A stretch of 64,000 nt of DNA, from NCBI GenBank assembly GCA_021773095.1, contig JAJFKR010000020.1, forward strand, positions 1-64,000, written 5' to 3'. The position numbers and the translations under genes were made by a program. A model generated the notes under the pieces. It searched no databases, was not told where the DNA came from, and saw only the letters and a list, made by a program, of their open reading frames with translations. Below are positions 18,220 to 28,845 of the stretch, in pieces. Each line of letters opens with the position of its first letter. The stretch's first letter is position 1. The DNA comes from Woeseiaceae bacterium (lineage in GTDB: Bacteria; Pseudomonadota; Gammaproteobacteria; Steroidobacterales; Woeseiaceae).

Positions 18220-19304
18220 AACGAATTATGCTCATGTTGGTTGTCTTAAGTACGGCGTCAATCGGACTGACATCCTGTAACCGTGAAGAAGCGCCACCCG
18301 AGGAGCGCCTGCGGCCGGTGCGCTATGTTCTGGTTAGCGACGATACGCTTGTTCGAGATCGTAATTTCCCTGGCGTATCCAAATCGAGCCGCGAGTCGCG
18401 ATTGAGCTTTAAGGTAGCGGGAACCATTACGAACGTACCGGTACAAATCGGGCAGCGCCTGAGTGCTGGAGACCTCATCGTCCAACTCGACGCGGCAAGT
18501 TACTCACTGCAAAGACAACAGGCACAGGCGACGCTGGTTGAATCCCAGGCGAATGAGCGCAACGCAATCGCCAATTACGACCGGACGAAAGGCTTGTACG
18601 CCAATGAAAACGCATCGCTGAATGACCTTGATCAGGCGCGCGCGCAAGCGGAAGCTGTACGTGCGCAGGTCGCATCAGCAAGCAAAGCACTCGAGATCGC
18701 GCGGCTGAACGAGTCTTATACACGGCTTGCCGCGGATGACGAATGTTCAATTGCGTCGATTGATGCAGAGGTCAACGAAAACGTTTCCGCCGGACAGCAG
18801 GTGATCGCAGTGAGTTGCGGCGATGAGTTCGAGGTCACGCTCGATTTATCGGAAAGTGTTATCGGTAGCGTCGGTGAAGACACGCCAGTCTCTATTACTT
18901 TTGGTGCCATAGCCGATACGATTTTCACCGGACGAGTATCGGAGATCGCGGTTGCGTCAGCCGGCAATCAAGCCGTGTTCCCCGTTGTCATCAAGATTAT
19001 CGAAGAACACTCCGCCCTGCGCTCCGGGCTGGCAGCCGACGTCACATTTCAATTCGATACCTCGACGCAAGGCAACGGCATCGTGGTACCGATTGCCGCC
19101 ATCATGCGAAGCCCGGCCGGCACCTATGTGTTTATCGCCGCGCACGACAAAGACGATCAGGCGCTGGTAACCAGGCGTGCCGTGACCCTCGGCGAACTCA
19201 GCCAGTCAGGTGTCGAGATACTCGACGGTCTCGTTGTGGGAGATCGTGTCATTACGGCCGGTTTGTCGGTCATTCGCGAAGGTCAGCGTGTTCTGATCCC
19301 CTGA
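18216..19304 (+). CDS. RND efflux periplasmic adaptor lipoprotein
   Basis: A 362-residue membrane-fusion protein. The N-terminus carries a lipoprotein signal with lipobox LTSC, so Cys21 should be acylated and anchored in the inner membrane. The biotinyl-lipoyl half-motifs GTITNVPVQIGQRLSAGDLI and later SYTRLAADDECSI flank a coiled-coil hairpin (about residues 95-165, rich in Q, A and E). The barrel and membrane-proximal domains follow (VVPIAAIMRS near the end). It links the RND permease to the TolC-like protein encoded immediately upstream, with which it overlaps by four bases. Confidence 0.93.
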   Translation: MKRIMLMLVVLSTASIGLTSCNREEAPPEERLRPVRYVLVSDDTLVRDRNFPGVSKSSRESRLSFKVAGTITNVPVQIGQRLSAGDLIVQLDAASYSLQRQQAQATLVESQANERNAIANYDRTKGLYANENASLNDLDQARAQAEAVRAQVASASKALEIARLNESYTRLAADDECSIASIDAEVNENVSAGQQVIAVSCGDEFEVTLDLSESVIGSVGEDTPVSITFGAIADTIFTGRVSEIAVASAGNQAVFPVVIKIIEEHSALRSGLAADVTFQFDTSTQGNGIVVPIAAIMRSPAGTYVFIAAHDKDDQALVTRRAVTLGELSQSGVEILDGLVVGDRVITAGLSVIREGQRVLIP

Positions 19305-19320
19305 GCCGGCAAACGATACG

Positions 19321-22300
19321 ATGGACCTGACCCGCATAGCGATCGACAAAAACCGCATAACAATTACGGTGGTCGTGCTCGTGATTTTGTCCGGCATACT
19401 CGCATTCAGCAGTATTCCGAAAGCACAGGATCCAGGATTTATCGTGCGAACCGCGGTCATCACCACCCGATTTCCCGGCGCCAGTCCTCTGCGTGTCGAA
19501 CAGCTGGTAACTGACAAAATCGAGGAAAAAGTCCAGGAGATGCCAGAAATAGACAGCATCACCAGTGAATCGCGAACCGGCATCTCGATCATCTACGTGG
19601 ACTTCAAGGAAAGCTACAAAATCATGCGGCCGATATTCGATGACATGCGCCGCAAAGTGAATTCAATTGCAGCGGATTTGCCACTGGGTGCTTTGACACC
19701 GGAGGTAAATGACGAGTTTGGTGATGTTTTCGGCAGCGTATACACACTGGCAGGGGATGGTTTTTCCTACGCAGAATTGAAAATAGTTGCGGATGAGCTA
19801 AGGGACGTCCTGCTCAAGGAACCCGATATTGCCAAGGTCAATATTCACGGTGCGCAGCAAGAAGTCATATTTGTTGAGTACAGTAATTCGCGCTTATCTG
19901 AGCTGGGACTTTCTCCGCAACAATTATCGGTGGCGCTGGCCGGAGTGAACATCCTGTCATCGGGTGGCAACATCGTCAGCGGTCGCGAGCGTATTACGCT
20001 TGAACCGACTGGCAATTTTGAATCTGTCGAAGACTTGCAGCGCACCGTGATCGAGTTACCTGGCGGTGCACATGTTTATCTTCAAGACATCGTTGAGGTT
20101 TATCGGGGTTACAAAGACCCGCCGCAGAGCGTCGCGCGATCGAACGGTCGACCTACGCTTGCACTCGCGATTTCGATGCGCGATGGCGGCAACGTCCTGA
20201 GTCTTGGTGAACGTCTTGATAGCTTGATGCCGGAACTCGTCGCCCAATATCCGTGGGGTGTCAAGATCGAACGTGTCTGGTTTGAGGCCGATCTTGTAGA
20301 AACCAACGTCAATAATTTCACGTCAAGCCTGTTACAGGCCATCGTCATTGTGATCATTGTCATGATCGCATTCCTTGGGCTACGTACAGGCCTGTTAGTC
20401 GGCACGTTGATTCCAGCCACGATGATCGCGTCTTTCTTTGTGATGGAATTGGTCGATATCACCGTCAACCAGATTTCACTGGCGGCACTAATCATTTCGC
20501 TCGGACTACTGGTTGACAACGCTATTGTCGTGGTCGAATCGATACTCGTAAGACGTGAGCAGGGGTTGAGCGCCATCCAGGCGGCGGTTGAGTCCGGCAA
20601 AGAACTCAGGACACCGCTGCTCGTTTCATCACTGACCACAGCGGTCGCTTTCATGCCCATTGCTATGGCGAAATCCGCCGTCGGCGAATACACGTCGGAC
20701 ATCTTCTATGTCGTCGGGATCGCACTGCTGCTGTCATGGCTGTTCGCGATGACGCTAATTCCGTTGATTTCAACCTTTGCTTTAAGAGTGAAATCGCGAT
20801 TGCAACCCGAAGACGAGAAGTTTTCCGGTCGCTGGTACGCTTTTTATCGCGGATTGCTTGGCGCATCTTTGCGATGTCCTTATCGCTTTCTCGCGGTTAT
20901 CATTTTTTTGTTCGCTCTCGCAATCGCCGGCATGGGTCTTGTGCGCCAGGAATTTATTGCACCCTCGGAAGACCCGGTATTCTCGGCGAAACTCGAGATG
21001 CCGCTCGGCACGTCCATCGAAGCGAGCCAGGAAATTCTTGACGGTGTCGATGGCTTCATCAGGGAAACCTATCTGACGCCGGAATCGGGAGAGCCGAAAG
21101 TCCGAAACTGGCTGACATTCATTGGCGAAGGTGGGCCACGTTTTCAGTTAAGCCTGAATCCGCCCAATCAGAATCCGGCAAATTCGTTTGTAATCGTCAA
21201 TACAGTGTCGGGAGAGGATGTCGACGAAGTCATCGCCGGTATCAATGAATATGTGCGAGAGAATCAACCGGATTTATCGGCGCAGGTAGCACGACTGGAA
21301 AACGGCCCACCCGTGGGTTACCCGATCATAGTGCGGTTGTCCGGTCAAAATATCGACGCATTGTATTCGATGGCGAATGAGGTTACGGGCTATTTGTACA
21401 CCATCCCCGGTGTATCGGCGGTCAAGAACAGCTGGGGACTGCAAACCAAAAAAATTCTTGTCAAGGTCGACCAGGAACTGGCGCGGCGCGCGGGCGTAAG
21501 CAGTGAAGACGTGGCGTATTCATTGAACGCCGGATTGACCGGTATCGACCTGACGCAGTTTCGTGAAGGCGACGAGCTCATCCCGGTCACATTGCGTACG
21601 GTCGCCGCTGACCGCCAGGATTTTAACAAGCTCGATGGCTTGAGCGTGTATTCGCAAAGCGCCCAACAAGGTATCCCGTTAAAGCAGGTTGCCGATGTGG
21701 AATTGGCGTTTGAATCCGGCAGGATCGAGCGGCGCGATCGCGAGCGTACGCTTTCACTCCAGGTTCAGGTCGGAGCCGAGACGACAGCTACAGAAGTCAT
21801 GAAGACCCTCGGTCCGTGGCTCCAAATACAGCAGCACAGCTGGCCTGCTGCACATCGTTACGCCATAGGCGGTGAGGTAGAAGAATCCGGCGACGCCAAC
21901 GCATCGATCGCAGCAGAACTGCCGATCGCTGGCATGCTAATACTGTTGCTTCTCGTAGGACAGTTCAATTCATTGCGACGGCCGCTGATTATCCTGTCGA
22001 CCATTCCGCTGGGACTAGTCGGTGTGACGTTTGGCCTGCTGCTTGTTAACTCATCCTTCGGTTTTTTCACGATACTCGGCCTGATTTCGCTCTCCGGAAT
22101 CATTATCAACAACGCCATTGTGCTGCTGGATCGCATCGCGATAGAGATTCGCGATTTTGGACGCACCGAAAGTGACGCCGTGATGCAGGCCTGTCAGCAA
22201 CGCCTGAGACCCATTTTGCTAACCACCGCGACGACCGTACTGGGCATGATGCCACTATTGTGGGGCGGCTCAGCGATGTTCAGGCCGATGGCCATCACGA

Positions 22301-22428
22301 TCATGTTCGGACTGGCGTTTGCCACCGCGCTGACTTTGCTGGTCGTACCGGTGCTGTACTCGCTGTTCTTTCGCGTTACCCCTCTGCCCTACGGAGACAA
22401 TGTGAAATTGGCCACGACGGGTAAATGA
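19321..22428 (+). CDS. RND-family efflux permease
   Basis: A 1035-residue inner-membrane antiporter with the classic duplicated layout: TM1 near residue 15, large periplasmic loop, TM2-6 at about 335-500, second loop, TM8-12 at about 905-1020. The TM4 motif reads GLLVDNAIVVVES (Asp399, Asn400), so only the first of AcrB's two essential Asp residues is kept, and the TM10 segment ISLSGIIINNAIVLL lacks the AcrB Lys940 equivalent. This matches an RND branch with a different proton-relay arrangement, not a dead protein. The substrate cannot be deduced. It starts 16 bp after the adaptor, and its 3' end overlaps the convergent phosphohydrolase gene by 40 bp. Confidence 0.93.
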   Translation: MDLTRIAIDKNRITITVVVLVILSGILAFSSIPKAQDPGFIVRTAVITTRFPGASPLRVEQLVTDKIEEKVQEMPEIDSITSESRTGISIIYVDFKESYKIMRPIFDDMRRKVNSIAADLPLGALTPEVNDEFGDVFGSVYTLAGDGFSYAELKIVADELRDVLLKEPDIAKVNIHGAQQEVIFVEYSNSRLSELGLSPQQLSVALAGVNILSSGGNIVSGRERITLEPTGNFESVEDLQRTVIELPGGAHVYLQDIVEVYRGYKDPPQSVARSNGRPTLALAISMRDGGNVLSLGERLDSLMPELVAQYPWGVKIERVWFEADLVETNVNNFTSSLLQAIVIVIIVMIAFLGLRTGLLVGTLIPATMIASFFVMELVDITVNQISLAALIISLGLLVDNAIVVVESILVRREQGLSAIQAAVESGKELRTPLLVSSLTTAVAFMPIAMAKSAVGEYTSDIFYVVGIALLLSWLFAMTLIPLISTFALRVKSRLQPEDEKFSGRWYAFYRGLLGASLRCPYRFLAVIIFLFALAIAGMGLVRQEFIAPSEDPVFSAKLEMPLGTSIEASQEILDGVDGFIRETYLTPESGEPKVRNWLTFIGEGGPRFQLSLNPPNQNPANSFVIVNTVSGEDVDEVIAGINEYVRENQPDLSAQVARLENGPPVGYPIIVRLSGQNIDALYSMANEVTGYLYTIPGVSAVKNSWGLQTKKILVKVDQELARRAGVSSEDVAYSLNAGLTGIDLTQFREGDELIPVTLRTVAADRQDFNKLDGLSVYSQSAQQGIPLKQVADVELAFESGRIERRDRERTLSLQVQVGAETTATEVMKTLGPWLQIQQHSWPAAHRYAIGGEVEESGDANASIAAELPIAGMLILLLLVGQFNSLRRPLIILSTIPLGLVGVTFGLLLVNSSFGFFTILGLISLSGIIINNAIVLLDRIAIEIRDFGRTESDAVMQACQQRLRPILLTTATTVLGMMPLLWGGSAMFRPMAITIMFGLAFATALTLLVVPVLYSLFFRVTPLPYGDNVKLATTGK

Positions 22429-23480
22429 TCCGATATCTTTAGCGTATCGGACGATCGGACGTAATGCTCATGCAGTACAATCTTGCCGAGATAGAAAATA
22501 TAATCGATGGTCTTATCCGGTGCGTCACTGTGATTATCATTGGCAATATGTGTAAACCAGTCCTGTCGACCATTGCCCTGTGTTTCCGGCAGCGATGGGA
22601 CAGAGTCGTAGCGCTCAATTAACGGTGCGATTTCGGTACCGGCCGTGTTGTAGTACTGACGATTGAAGTCACTCAAACTCAGGTAGGCCGTATCGTATGG
22701 CAACAGATTGAAGTCACCTGCTAACAGGACTGGCTCCCCCCGCGCCGCGAAGTCCCCTAGCACTTTTTCCAACATTGCAACCTGCCGCACCATCGTATCC
22801 GACCCTTGTGCATAGGCGCTGAGATGGGTATTGAGCACGTTCAATTTGCCGCCGCCTTCGATCGGCAGGTAGGTCCCTTGAATGGCTCTTTTTAGATTGT
22901 ATTGCCTGGCCAGAATGTTGTCTGTCGTAATAGCCGGCAGCGCGTATCGCTTCGCAGACGCCAGGCGATACCTGGAAATAATCGACATCTTCATGCCGAC
23001 ACCGCCCAGCAGCTCGCTGTGCGGAACGAAATCCGCCAGCCAGTAGAAGCTCGACGTATGCTCCGTGTAGTCGTCCGGCAACAGCTCCAGCAGCATTTGC
23101 AACTGATCCTGAAAATGCGTCCGCTCTGCACCGTCATCCAGTTCCTGCAGGAGAATGATATCCGGTTTCTCCTCCCTGATAACGTCCGCAACCGCTTTCG
23201 CGTTTTCGCTTAACGTCTGCGATGTCGGCCAGGGGTCATTTCCGCCATCAAAGAAAAAATTATTATTGGGTCTGCCGGCAAGAAACTGCACATTCCAACT
23301 AAGTACTTTCAGTTGTTGGCCAGACTTCAATATCGGGGCAGATGCCAGGGAAAAAATAGCCTCATCTTCAATCGCATTCGGATGAAAGGTGGTCAGGTAG
23401 ACAGCACCCGATATCAGTAACGTGACCAGCGCAATACTGAGCACGCACAACTGGAGGATTTTGGAAATAATTTTTGCCAT
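22389..23480 (-). CDS. Membrane-anchored endonuclease/exonuclease/phosphatase family protein
   Basis: A 363-residue protein with one N-terminal hydrophobic segment (residues about 8-30), so it is anchored or secreted. The EEP-fold motifs occur in order: LSWNVQ (metal-binding Asn), LLQELD (metal Glu), NTHLSA, LAGDFN (Asp-x-Asn), IDYIFY and SDHLPV (catalytic Asp-His). The superfamily includes DNases, sphingomyelinases and inositol-phosphate phosphatases, and the specific substrate is not evident. Export points to an extracytoplasmic substrate. It is convergent with, and overlaps, the RND permease gene. Confidence 0.85.
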   Translation of the reverse strand: MAKIISKILQLCVLSIALVTLLISGAVYLTTFHPNAIEDEAIFSLASAPILKSGQQLKVLSWNVQFLAGRPNNNFFFDGGNDPWPTSQTLSENAKAVADVIREEKPDIILLQELDDGAERTHFQDQLQMLLELLPDDYTEHTSSFYWLADFVPHSELLGGVGMKMSIISRYRLASAKRYALPAITTDNILARQYNLKRAIQGTYLPIEGGGKLNVLNTHLSAYAQGSDTMVRQVAMLEKVLGDFAARGEPVLLAGDFNLLPYDTAYLSLSDFNRQYYNTAGTEIAPLIERYDSVPSLPETQGNGRQDWFTHIANDNHSDAPDKTIDYIFYLGKIVLHEHYVRSSDTLKISDHLPVVANFTLSP

Positions 23481-23552
23481 TCAGGTTGCTCTTGTTGAAA
23501 CTATCGGTATCTACGTAGTTCGGAACCGTGGGTGCCAGACTATAGTAAGTGT

Positions 23553-23867
23553 ATGGACCTGACTATGTCGCAAATAGTTGCAGCAGTCGGGATGACAATC
23601 GTTGTTGTCATGCTGATTTTCACGTACGGGAGATATCTGGCAGTAAGCTCCGAGCGACGAATGCTGACGATGCTCGACTCCATCGGGCTCGATCCTGATA
23701 TTGCCTCGAATAGCGAACTCGAATCCATCATGAGCGACGTGAGAAAACGATGTAAGAGCTGTACGACTGAGGATGTGTGTGAACGGTGGCTGACCTGCAA
23801 TGAAAAAAGAGACAATGACTTTTGCCCGAATTCAAAAGTGTTTGAGGCCCTCAAGAAATACTCGTGA
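23553..23867 (+). CDS. DUF6455-like small membrane protein with cysteine cluster
   Basis: A 104-residue protein. The ATG at 23553 is chosen over an upstream GTG (23532) because the transmembrane helix (about residues 5-25) then begins at once; neither has a strong ribosome site. The soluble part has RKRCKSCTTEDVCERWL followed by FCPNSKVFEAL. This Cys-x2-Cys-x5-Cys...Cys-Pro-Asn pattern matches my recollection of DUF6455 and suggests metal binding or a disulfide arrangement. Hydrophilic residues dominate the C-terminal two thirds. Function unknown; no neighbour explains it. Confidence 0.7.
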   Translation: MDLTMSQIVAAVGMTIVVVMLIFTYGRYLAVSSERRMLTMLDSIGLDPDIASNSELESIMSDVRKRCKSCTTEDVCERWLTCNEKRDNDFCPNSKVFEALKKYS

Positions 23868-23912
23868 GCACCTGGTCATGAAGACTACAAGCCACCGCCT
23901 GCGACTGATCAG

Positions 23913-26660
23913 TTAACCGAGCACTTCCATCAGTTTTTGTTTGAGTTCGTCCAGGCGGTAAGGCTTGTGCAAAAAACCCGCCAGGCCCCTGCCAGCGAAA
24001 TCCTGTGTGACTTGTTGCTCGTCGTAACCGCTGCAGAGTATGACTTTCGCACTCGGATTAATACGCACGATTTTGCTGAACGCATCGGCGCCACTCATTC
24101 GCGGCATCGTCAGATCAAGAATTACGCAAACAACTTCACCCTCATTTTCGCGATACATATCCACGGCCTCCACCCCATCGTGGGCGGCGAGAGACGTGTA
24201 GCCCAGGCGCTCGAGCATTCTTTTGCCAAGAGCAACGATTGAATCGTCATCGTCTACGATCAATACGGTGCCTGTGCCTCGCCAAAGCGTCTGCGTTTCG
24301 GTTACCTGATCCTCCACTATGCCATCAAGCTCAGGGCTCGCCGGTAACATGATTTTGAATGAGCTGCCTTTGCCGGGTTGGCTGTAAATCTTGATCGCAC
24401 CGCGATGGGCGCGAACGATGCCAAGCATTGCCGCCAGCCCCAGCCCTCGACCGGCGAATTTTGTCGTGAAAAACGGGTCAAATATCTTCGCAATGGTTGC
24501 CGCATCCATGCCACAACCCGTATCGCTGACCAGAAAATAATTATAAAGACCTTCTGCCAAAGGTTTAGCCATGCCGGCACTGGACTCCGGCATCACTGAG
24601 TCGAGATACGCCCGATCACATTCCATGACACCGGTGCTCACCTGAATAACACCGCTTTGCTCCCCTATCGCGTCGGACGCGTTGATGATGAGATTCATAA
24701 GAATCTGACTGATTTGTGATGTATCACCACGCATTAGCGGCAAGTTGGAACCGAAGTTGTACTTCACGGTCACATTCTTGGCCACAGAGACCTCGAGCAG
24801 GTGGGTCATTTCCTCCACCAGGCTATTGATCGCCAGATTCTCCACCACAAACTGGCCCTTGCCAGAGTACGCCAGCATCTGCTTGGCCAATCCAGCCGCT
24901 CTGTGTGCAGCCGTCTCTATCGCATCAACGCTGGGGCGCGCCATCGCCTCCGGCGCGAGGTCCTGCAGTGCAATGCTCGCATTGCCCAGAATCGTCATCA
25001 GAATGTTGTTGAAGTCATGCGCTATTCCGCCGGCCAAAACACCCAGACTCTCCAGCTTTTGAGCATGTTGTACCTTTTTTTCCACGGCCAGGCGTTCCGT
25101 CTCGATTCGTTTTTGTTCACTGCTGTCCTGGACATTCGCAACGAGAAACATCTCATCGCCCTGCTCGCCATAGATCGAAACCTCACTGACAATGGACGGA
25201 AAGACGGAGCCATCCTTACGCACACGCCGAACCTCGTAGGTGATACCGCTCTTGCTACCGACAACACCAGTCAGGTGACCGGGTTCGTTACCATTTTCTT
25301 GAACAAGACAGTCGCCCATTGAGAGTGGCTCCATCTCGGAAATCGTGTAACCGTGCATACTCGCGAATGCAGGATTGATACCAATCAGCTTCCCTGTCGT
25401 GGAATCGACTATGGCCATGCCCCAGTTCGCATGTTCAAACAGTACATTCCATTTTCGTAACTCGGCATCACTATCAGCGCGCTTGATCGCCGTGTGCAGC
25501 AAATTGGCCAGGGCCTGGACGAAGAAAATATCGGTATCGTCAAGAGAACGAACTTCCTTCGTATGCACCCCAAGGACACCCCACGGATCGTCGAAGTTGC
25601 CAATGATAACGCTCAAACCACTTCCGACGCCGTGATCAGTAAGCAGCGCAGGACCACTAAACCGGTGCTCCAACGCCATGTTCTCTACGACCACCGGCGC
25701 TTGCGATGCAAGCGTGAATGCTGCTTGAGAATTTCCCGTCGAGGGGACGGTTGCCGCGCCAACAATTCCCGGCTGCCAACCAGTGCCGGCTCGAACTATC
25801 AAATTGTTTTCAGTCATTTTCAACTCAAGTATCTTGGTGAAATCCATACCAAGAACTTCAGCGGCGACCGTTACTGTCTTGGAAAACAGTTCTTCCAGCG
25901 TTATTCCGGACAGGACATCGAGACCCAGTTCCGCAATCGCCTTTTGCTGCGCTTCACGAGCGCGGAGATTGGCCGCTACGCGCCTTTCATTCTTTACAGA
26001 GGCTTTAAGGCTCTTTTTGTGTCCCCGTAATCGTTGCACGATGGGGTCCCCCAGCCTGGCGAACAGAAAGGCTGACAAGACCGCGACCACGATTGCAATA
26101 GCCACAGCGCCGACCGCCAGAGGAATAAATCGATCGATGATCTCCTGCCGATCAATCTTCGCCACCAGGCCAAGGCCTGTCCCTTGCACGGACTCGTACG
26201 CGGCAAGTACGATCTCGCCCCTGTAGTCCTGCGCCAAAAGTGTCCCGGACTCTCCATTCAATGCCCGCTTCATGGGCTCGGCCCAGGCGCCGTCGACAGC
26301 AGTGAAAACCGGCACTGCGGTCAGGCTAAGTCGCTGTTGCACGTGAAATTTAATCTGATCGCCTGACAGGCTCGCCAAAACGAATTCACCGGTACCGCCG
26401 AACCCGGCGTAGGTTTTGTGTGCGCCATGTATTATTCCCAGTGCGTGTGCAACCGGATCAACGTCATGACCGTCTTCCCGCTCGTGGCGGACCATTGATT
26501 CAATCAGGCGGGTCTGGCTGCGAGCAGAGTCCTGCAAACGCAAGTACGTTTGATCAATAGCAGCCTGGTAGCTCAGACCGATAATGATGAACGCCACAGC
26601 AAGAGTCGCCGCGACCGAAATCAGGGTGAGCAAGATCATTCTTTTCTTTTCGCCAATCAT
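23913..26660 (-). CDS. Hybrid sensor histidine kinase (Cache-like, GAF, PAS, HK, REC)
   Basis: A 915-residue membrane kinase. The ATG at 26660 overlaps the stop of the preceding kinase gene by one base (TAATG), so the 32 extra residues of the longest frame are rejected. Order: TM1 (about 7-30), periplasmic Cache-like domain (about 31-183, with [14 protein letters not shown] and [15 protein letters not shown]), TM2 (about 184-206), GAF (about 235-415), PAS (about 425-550), HisKA with phospho-His in [11 protein letters not shown], HATPase with DTGCGMD and GRGLGLAA, and a C-terminal receiver with phospho-Asp in [12 protein letters not shown] and Lys in LHKPYR. It is cotranscribed with the PAS kinase and REC-EAL genes; phosphate could flow to either REC protein nearby. 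Confidence 0.92.
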   Translation of the reverse strand: MIGEKKRMILLTLISVAATLAVAFIIIGLSYQAAIDQTYLRLQDSARSQTRLIESMVRHEREDGHDVDPVAHALGIIHGAHKTYAGFGGTGEFVLASLSGDQIKFHVQQRLSLTAVPVFTAVDGAWAEPMKRALNGESGTLLAQDYRGEIVLAAYESVQGTGLGLVAKIDRQEIIDRFIPLAVGAVAIAIVVAVLSAFLFARLGDPIVQRLRGHKKSLKASVKNERRVAANLRAREAQQKAIAELGLDVLSGITLEELFSKTVTVAAEVLGMDFTKILELKMTENNLIVRAGTGWQPGIVGAATVPSTGNSQAAFTLASQAPVVVENMALEHRFSGPALLTDHGVGSGLSVIIGNFDDPWGVLGVHTKEVRSLDDTDIFFVQALANLLHTAIKRADSDAELRKWNVLFEHANWGMAIVDSTTGKLIGINPAFASMHGYTISEMEPLSMGDCLVQENGNEPGHLTGVVGSKSGITYEVRRVRKDGSVFPSIVSEVSIYGEQGDEMFLVANVQDSSEQKRIETERLAVEKKVQHAQKLESLGVLAGGIAHDFNNILMTILGNASIALQDLAPEAMARPSVDAIETAAHRAAGLAKQMLAYSGKGQFVVENLAINSLVEEMTHLLEVSVAKNVTVKYNFGSNLPLMRGDTSQISQILMNLIINASDAIGEQSGVIQVSTGVMECDRAYLDSVMPESSAGMAKPLAEGLYNYFLVSDTGCGMDAATIAKIFDPFFTTKFAGRGLGLAAMLGIVRAHRGAIKIYSQPGKGSSFKIMLPASPELDGIVEDQVTETQTLWRGTGTVLIVDDDDSIVALGKRMLERLGYTSLAAHDGVEAVDMYRENEGEVVCVILDLTMPRMSGADAFSKIVRINPSAKVILCSGYDEQQVTQDFAGRGLAGFLHKPYRLDELKQKLMEVLG

Positions 26661-28666
26661 TAAAGCTCGTCCGGGTCGGCAGGCCCTGTCGGTAAATACA
26701 ACGTTATGGTCGTACCATCGCCGGGCGCGCTGGTGATCGTCAGCCTGCCATCGCATTCGTTGACGAAATCCTGCACCATGCTAAGGCCAAGACCATTGCC
26801 CTCGTCGATCGGCTTGGTCGTGAAAAATGGCTCAATCGCAAACTCGAGGACATCGGCATCCATTCCTATCCCGCTATCAATGACTTCGATGATTATGCAG
26901 GGCACCGACTCAAGACCCTGATCCTCACCAGCATCAACCGGTATTACCCCTTCGGCGGCGGTGAACTTCAGCATTCCGCCTTCCTGCATGGCATCCCGCG
27001 CATTCAACGACAGATTCAACAAGACGTTTCCAATTGCGCTCTCGTCGCCCACCATGCGCGTCAAGTCACCGGCAATTTGTGTTGATACATCAATGCTGCT
27101 GCCCAACGTACGCCTCATGAGTTCTGCAAAATCCTCGATCACCTCCTCTAAGTCCAGTTGTCTTGATTTCGATGTTGGTTGTCGAGAAAAGGCCAGCAAA
27201 CGAGCGGTCAACTGTGCGCCGTCATCTGCCGCGGAGAGCACATCGTCTATCATCTCCCTCGTCTCATCCCCCATCTCATGCCCGGACATATCGGATATTA
27301 AGCGCAAATTGCCACTGATTACGGTCAACACATTATTGAAGTCGTGTGCAATGCCACTCGTCAGTCGTCCGACAGCCTCCATTTTGATGGAATGTGCCAG
27401 TTGCCGCTCGCGCTGCTTGCGTTCCGTGATATCCGTCAGGCTGATAATCACCTCGGACCAGCTCTCGGCAAATTCCGGTGCGATACTCAAGCTCAATTCG
27501 ATGATCCGTCTCTCGCCAGTGAGCGTCTTGTTTACAACCTCCGCTGCATAGGACAAGTTGCCTTCATGCAGCCACAACAGCTGTTCCCGTAAATCGTCAT
27601 AACTTTCTTCGTCGAAAATCCTGGTCAGGTCACCCAAGAGTTCCTGCTTGCTCCCGGCACCGGCCATCTCGACTGCCGCTTTATTGACGTCTACAATCTC
27701 GATCATCGACGCACAGGAGGTAATAGCATCCGGATGCTCATCACAATATGCACGCAGATCGTTTACACCTGAGCTTCGGAGGTCGTCAATGAACGCTTTC
27801 ACCGCGGAATAATTCTCCTCGTAAAGAGCCAAAGGGGAACTCTCGAAAAGCCTGCGATATCGATCGTGAGTCTTTCGCAATTCCTGCTGCGTCTGAATCG
27901 TCTCAGTAACATCCTCTTTGACGGCGATAAAATATTCAACCGCACCGGAATCGCTTAAGACCGGGGTGATCGCCTGCTTTTCCAGATACACAACGCCGTC
28001 CTTGCGGCGGTTGATCAGGGTGCCGTTCCAGGTCTTGCCGGCAAGAATCGTCTGCCACAAATTCGCATAATAGGTCGCATCCTGCTCACCCGACTTCAGC
28101 AGGTTTGTTTTCGCGCCAATCGCCTCTTTGGCCGAATACCCGGTCATTTTCGTAAAGGCCGGATTAACCCACACTATGAGACCATCTATGGTAGCCACTA
28201 CCGTGCTGTGAGCGGCCGCCTTGAACGCTGCCTGCAGCAGCCTCAGACTTTTCCGGGACGCCTCCTGCTCCGTGATGTCACGCATCAGAGCGACGACGTA
28301 ATCGTAGCCACCCAATCGAAGCTCATTCAGCGTTAACTGGATCGTGACTTCCTTGCCGTCCTTGCACACAGCTTCCACCGTTTTTCTCGCACTGGGCATC
28401 GTGCGGCTTTTGTCCTTAGTCCACTCAGCGAAACCGTTTGTATGCTTTGCCAGGAACCTTCGCGGCACCAGGCGGCTGACTGGCTGATCGATTATCTCGG
28501 CATTCGAATAGCCAAACACCTGTCTGGCTTCACGATTCATAAACTGAATTTTTCCCTCCATGCTGGCGCAGACAATCGCATCGCCAACCACTTCCGCGAC
28601 ATCTTGCAGCAATCGTCTTGCAGCCTCGGCAACCTCTGTCGACTCTGGTGGGTCACGCTCATTCAT
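26660..28666 (-). CDS. Cytoplasmic triple-PAS sensor histidine kinase
   Basis: A 668-residue soluble kinase with no transmembrane segment. Three PAS domains (about residues 15-140, 150-270 and 280-415; the first two end in the usual DITEQ and DVTET, the third in DITERKQRERQ) precede HisKA with phospho-His in [12 protein letters not shown] and an HATPase with NLSLNARDAM, DSGIGMD and GNGLGLSM. It has no receiver of its own. Start: ATG 28666 (MNERDPPEST) is preferred because the 25 upstream residues of the longer frame are basic and unlike PAS sequence; evidence for either start is weak. Its stop overlaps the next kinase's start by one base, so the two kinases are translated in fixed linkage. 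Confidence 0.88.
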   Translation of the reverse strand: MNERDPPESTEVAEAARRLLQDVAEVVGDAIVCASMEGKIQFMNREARQVFGYSNAEIIDQPVSRLVPRRFLAKHTNGFAEWTKDKSRTMPSARKTVEAVCKDGKEVTIQLTLNELRLGGYDYVVALMRDITEQEASRKSLRLLQAAFKAAAHSTVVATIDGLIVWVNPAFTKMTGYSAKEAIGAKTNLLKSGEQDATYYANLWQTILAGKTWNGTLINRRKDGVVYLEKQAITPVLSDSGAVEYFIAVKEDVTETIQTQQELRKTHDRYRRLFESSPLALYEENYSAVKAFIDDLRSSGVNDLRAYCDEHPDAITSCASMIEIVDVNKAAVEMAGAGSKQELLGDLTRIFDEESYDDLREQLLWLHEGNLSYAAEVVNKTLTGERRIIELSLSIAPEFAESWSEVIISLTDITERKQRERQLAHSIKMEAVGRLTSGIAHDFNNVLTVISGNLRLISDMSGHEMGDETREMIDDVLSAADDGAQLTARLLAFSRQPTSKSRQLDLEEVIEDFAELMRRTLGSSIDVSTQIAGDLTRMVGDESAIGNVLLNLSLNARDAMQEGGMLKFTAAEGVIPVDAGEDQGLESVPCIIIEVIDSGIGMDADVLEFAIEPFFTTKPIDEGNGLGLSMVQDFVNECDGRLTITSAPGDGTTITLYLPTGPADPDEL

Positions 28667-28845
28667 ATGTTTTACTCGAATATCACGTTTTTCACGTTTT
28701 TTGTGAACCCAATCACGCCGCACTAAAATGCCGCGTGCCACTATTCACATGGCATTCCATGGAAGGTGCCAACCGGATCGCCGCAGCGCCATCACCCAAT
28801 GACCCTGGTGCTACGGCGGTCCAAACTCTCCCGCTATGAGCCCCC

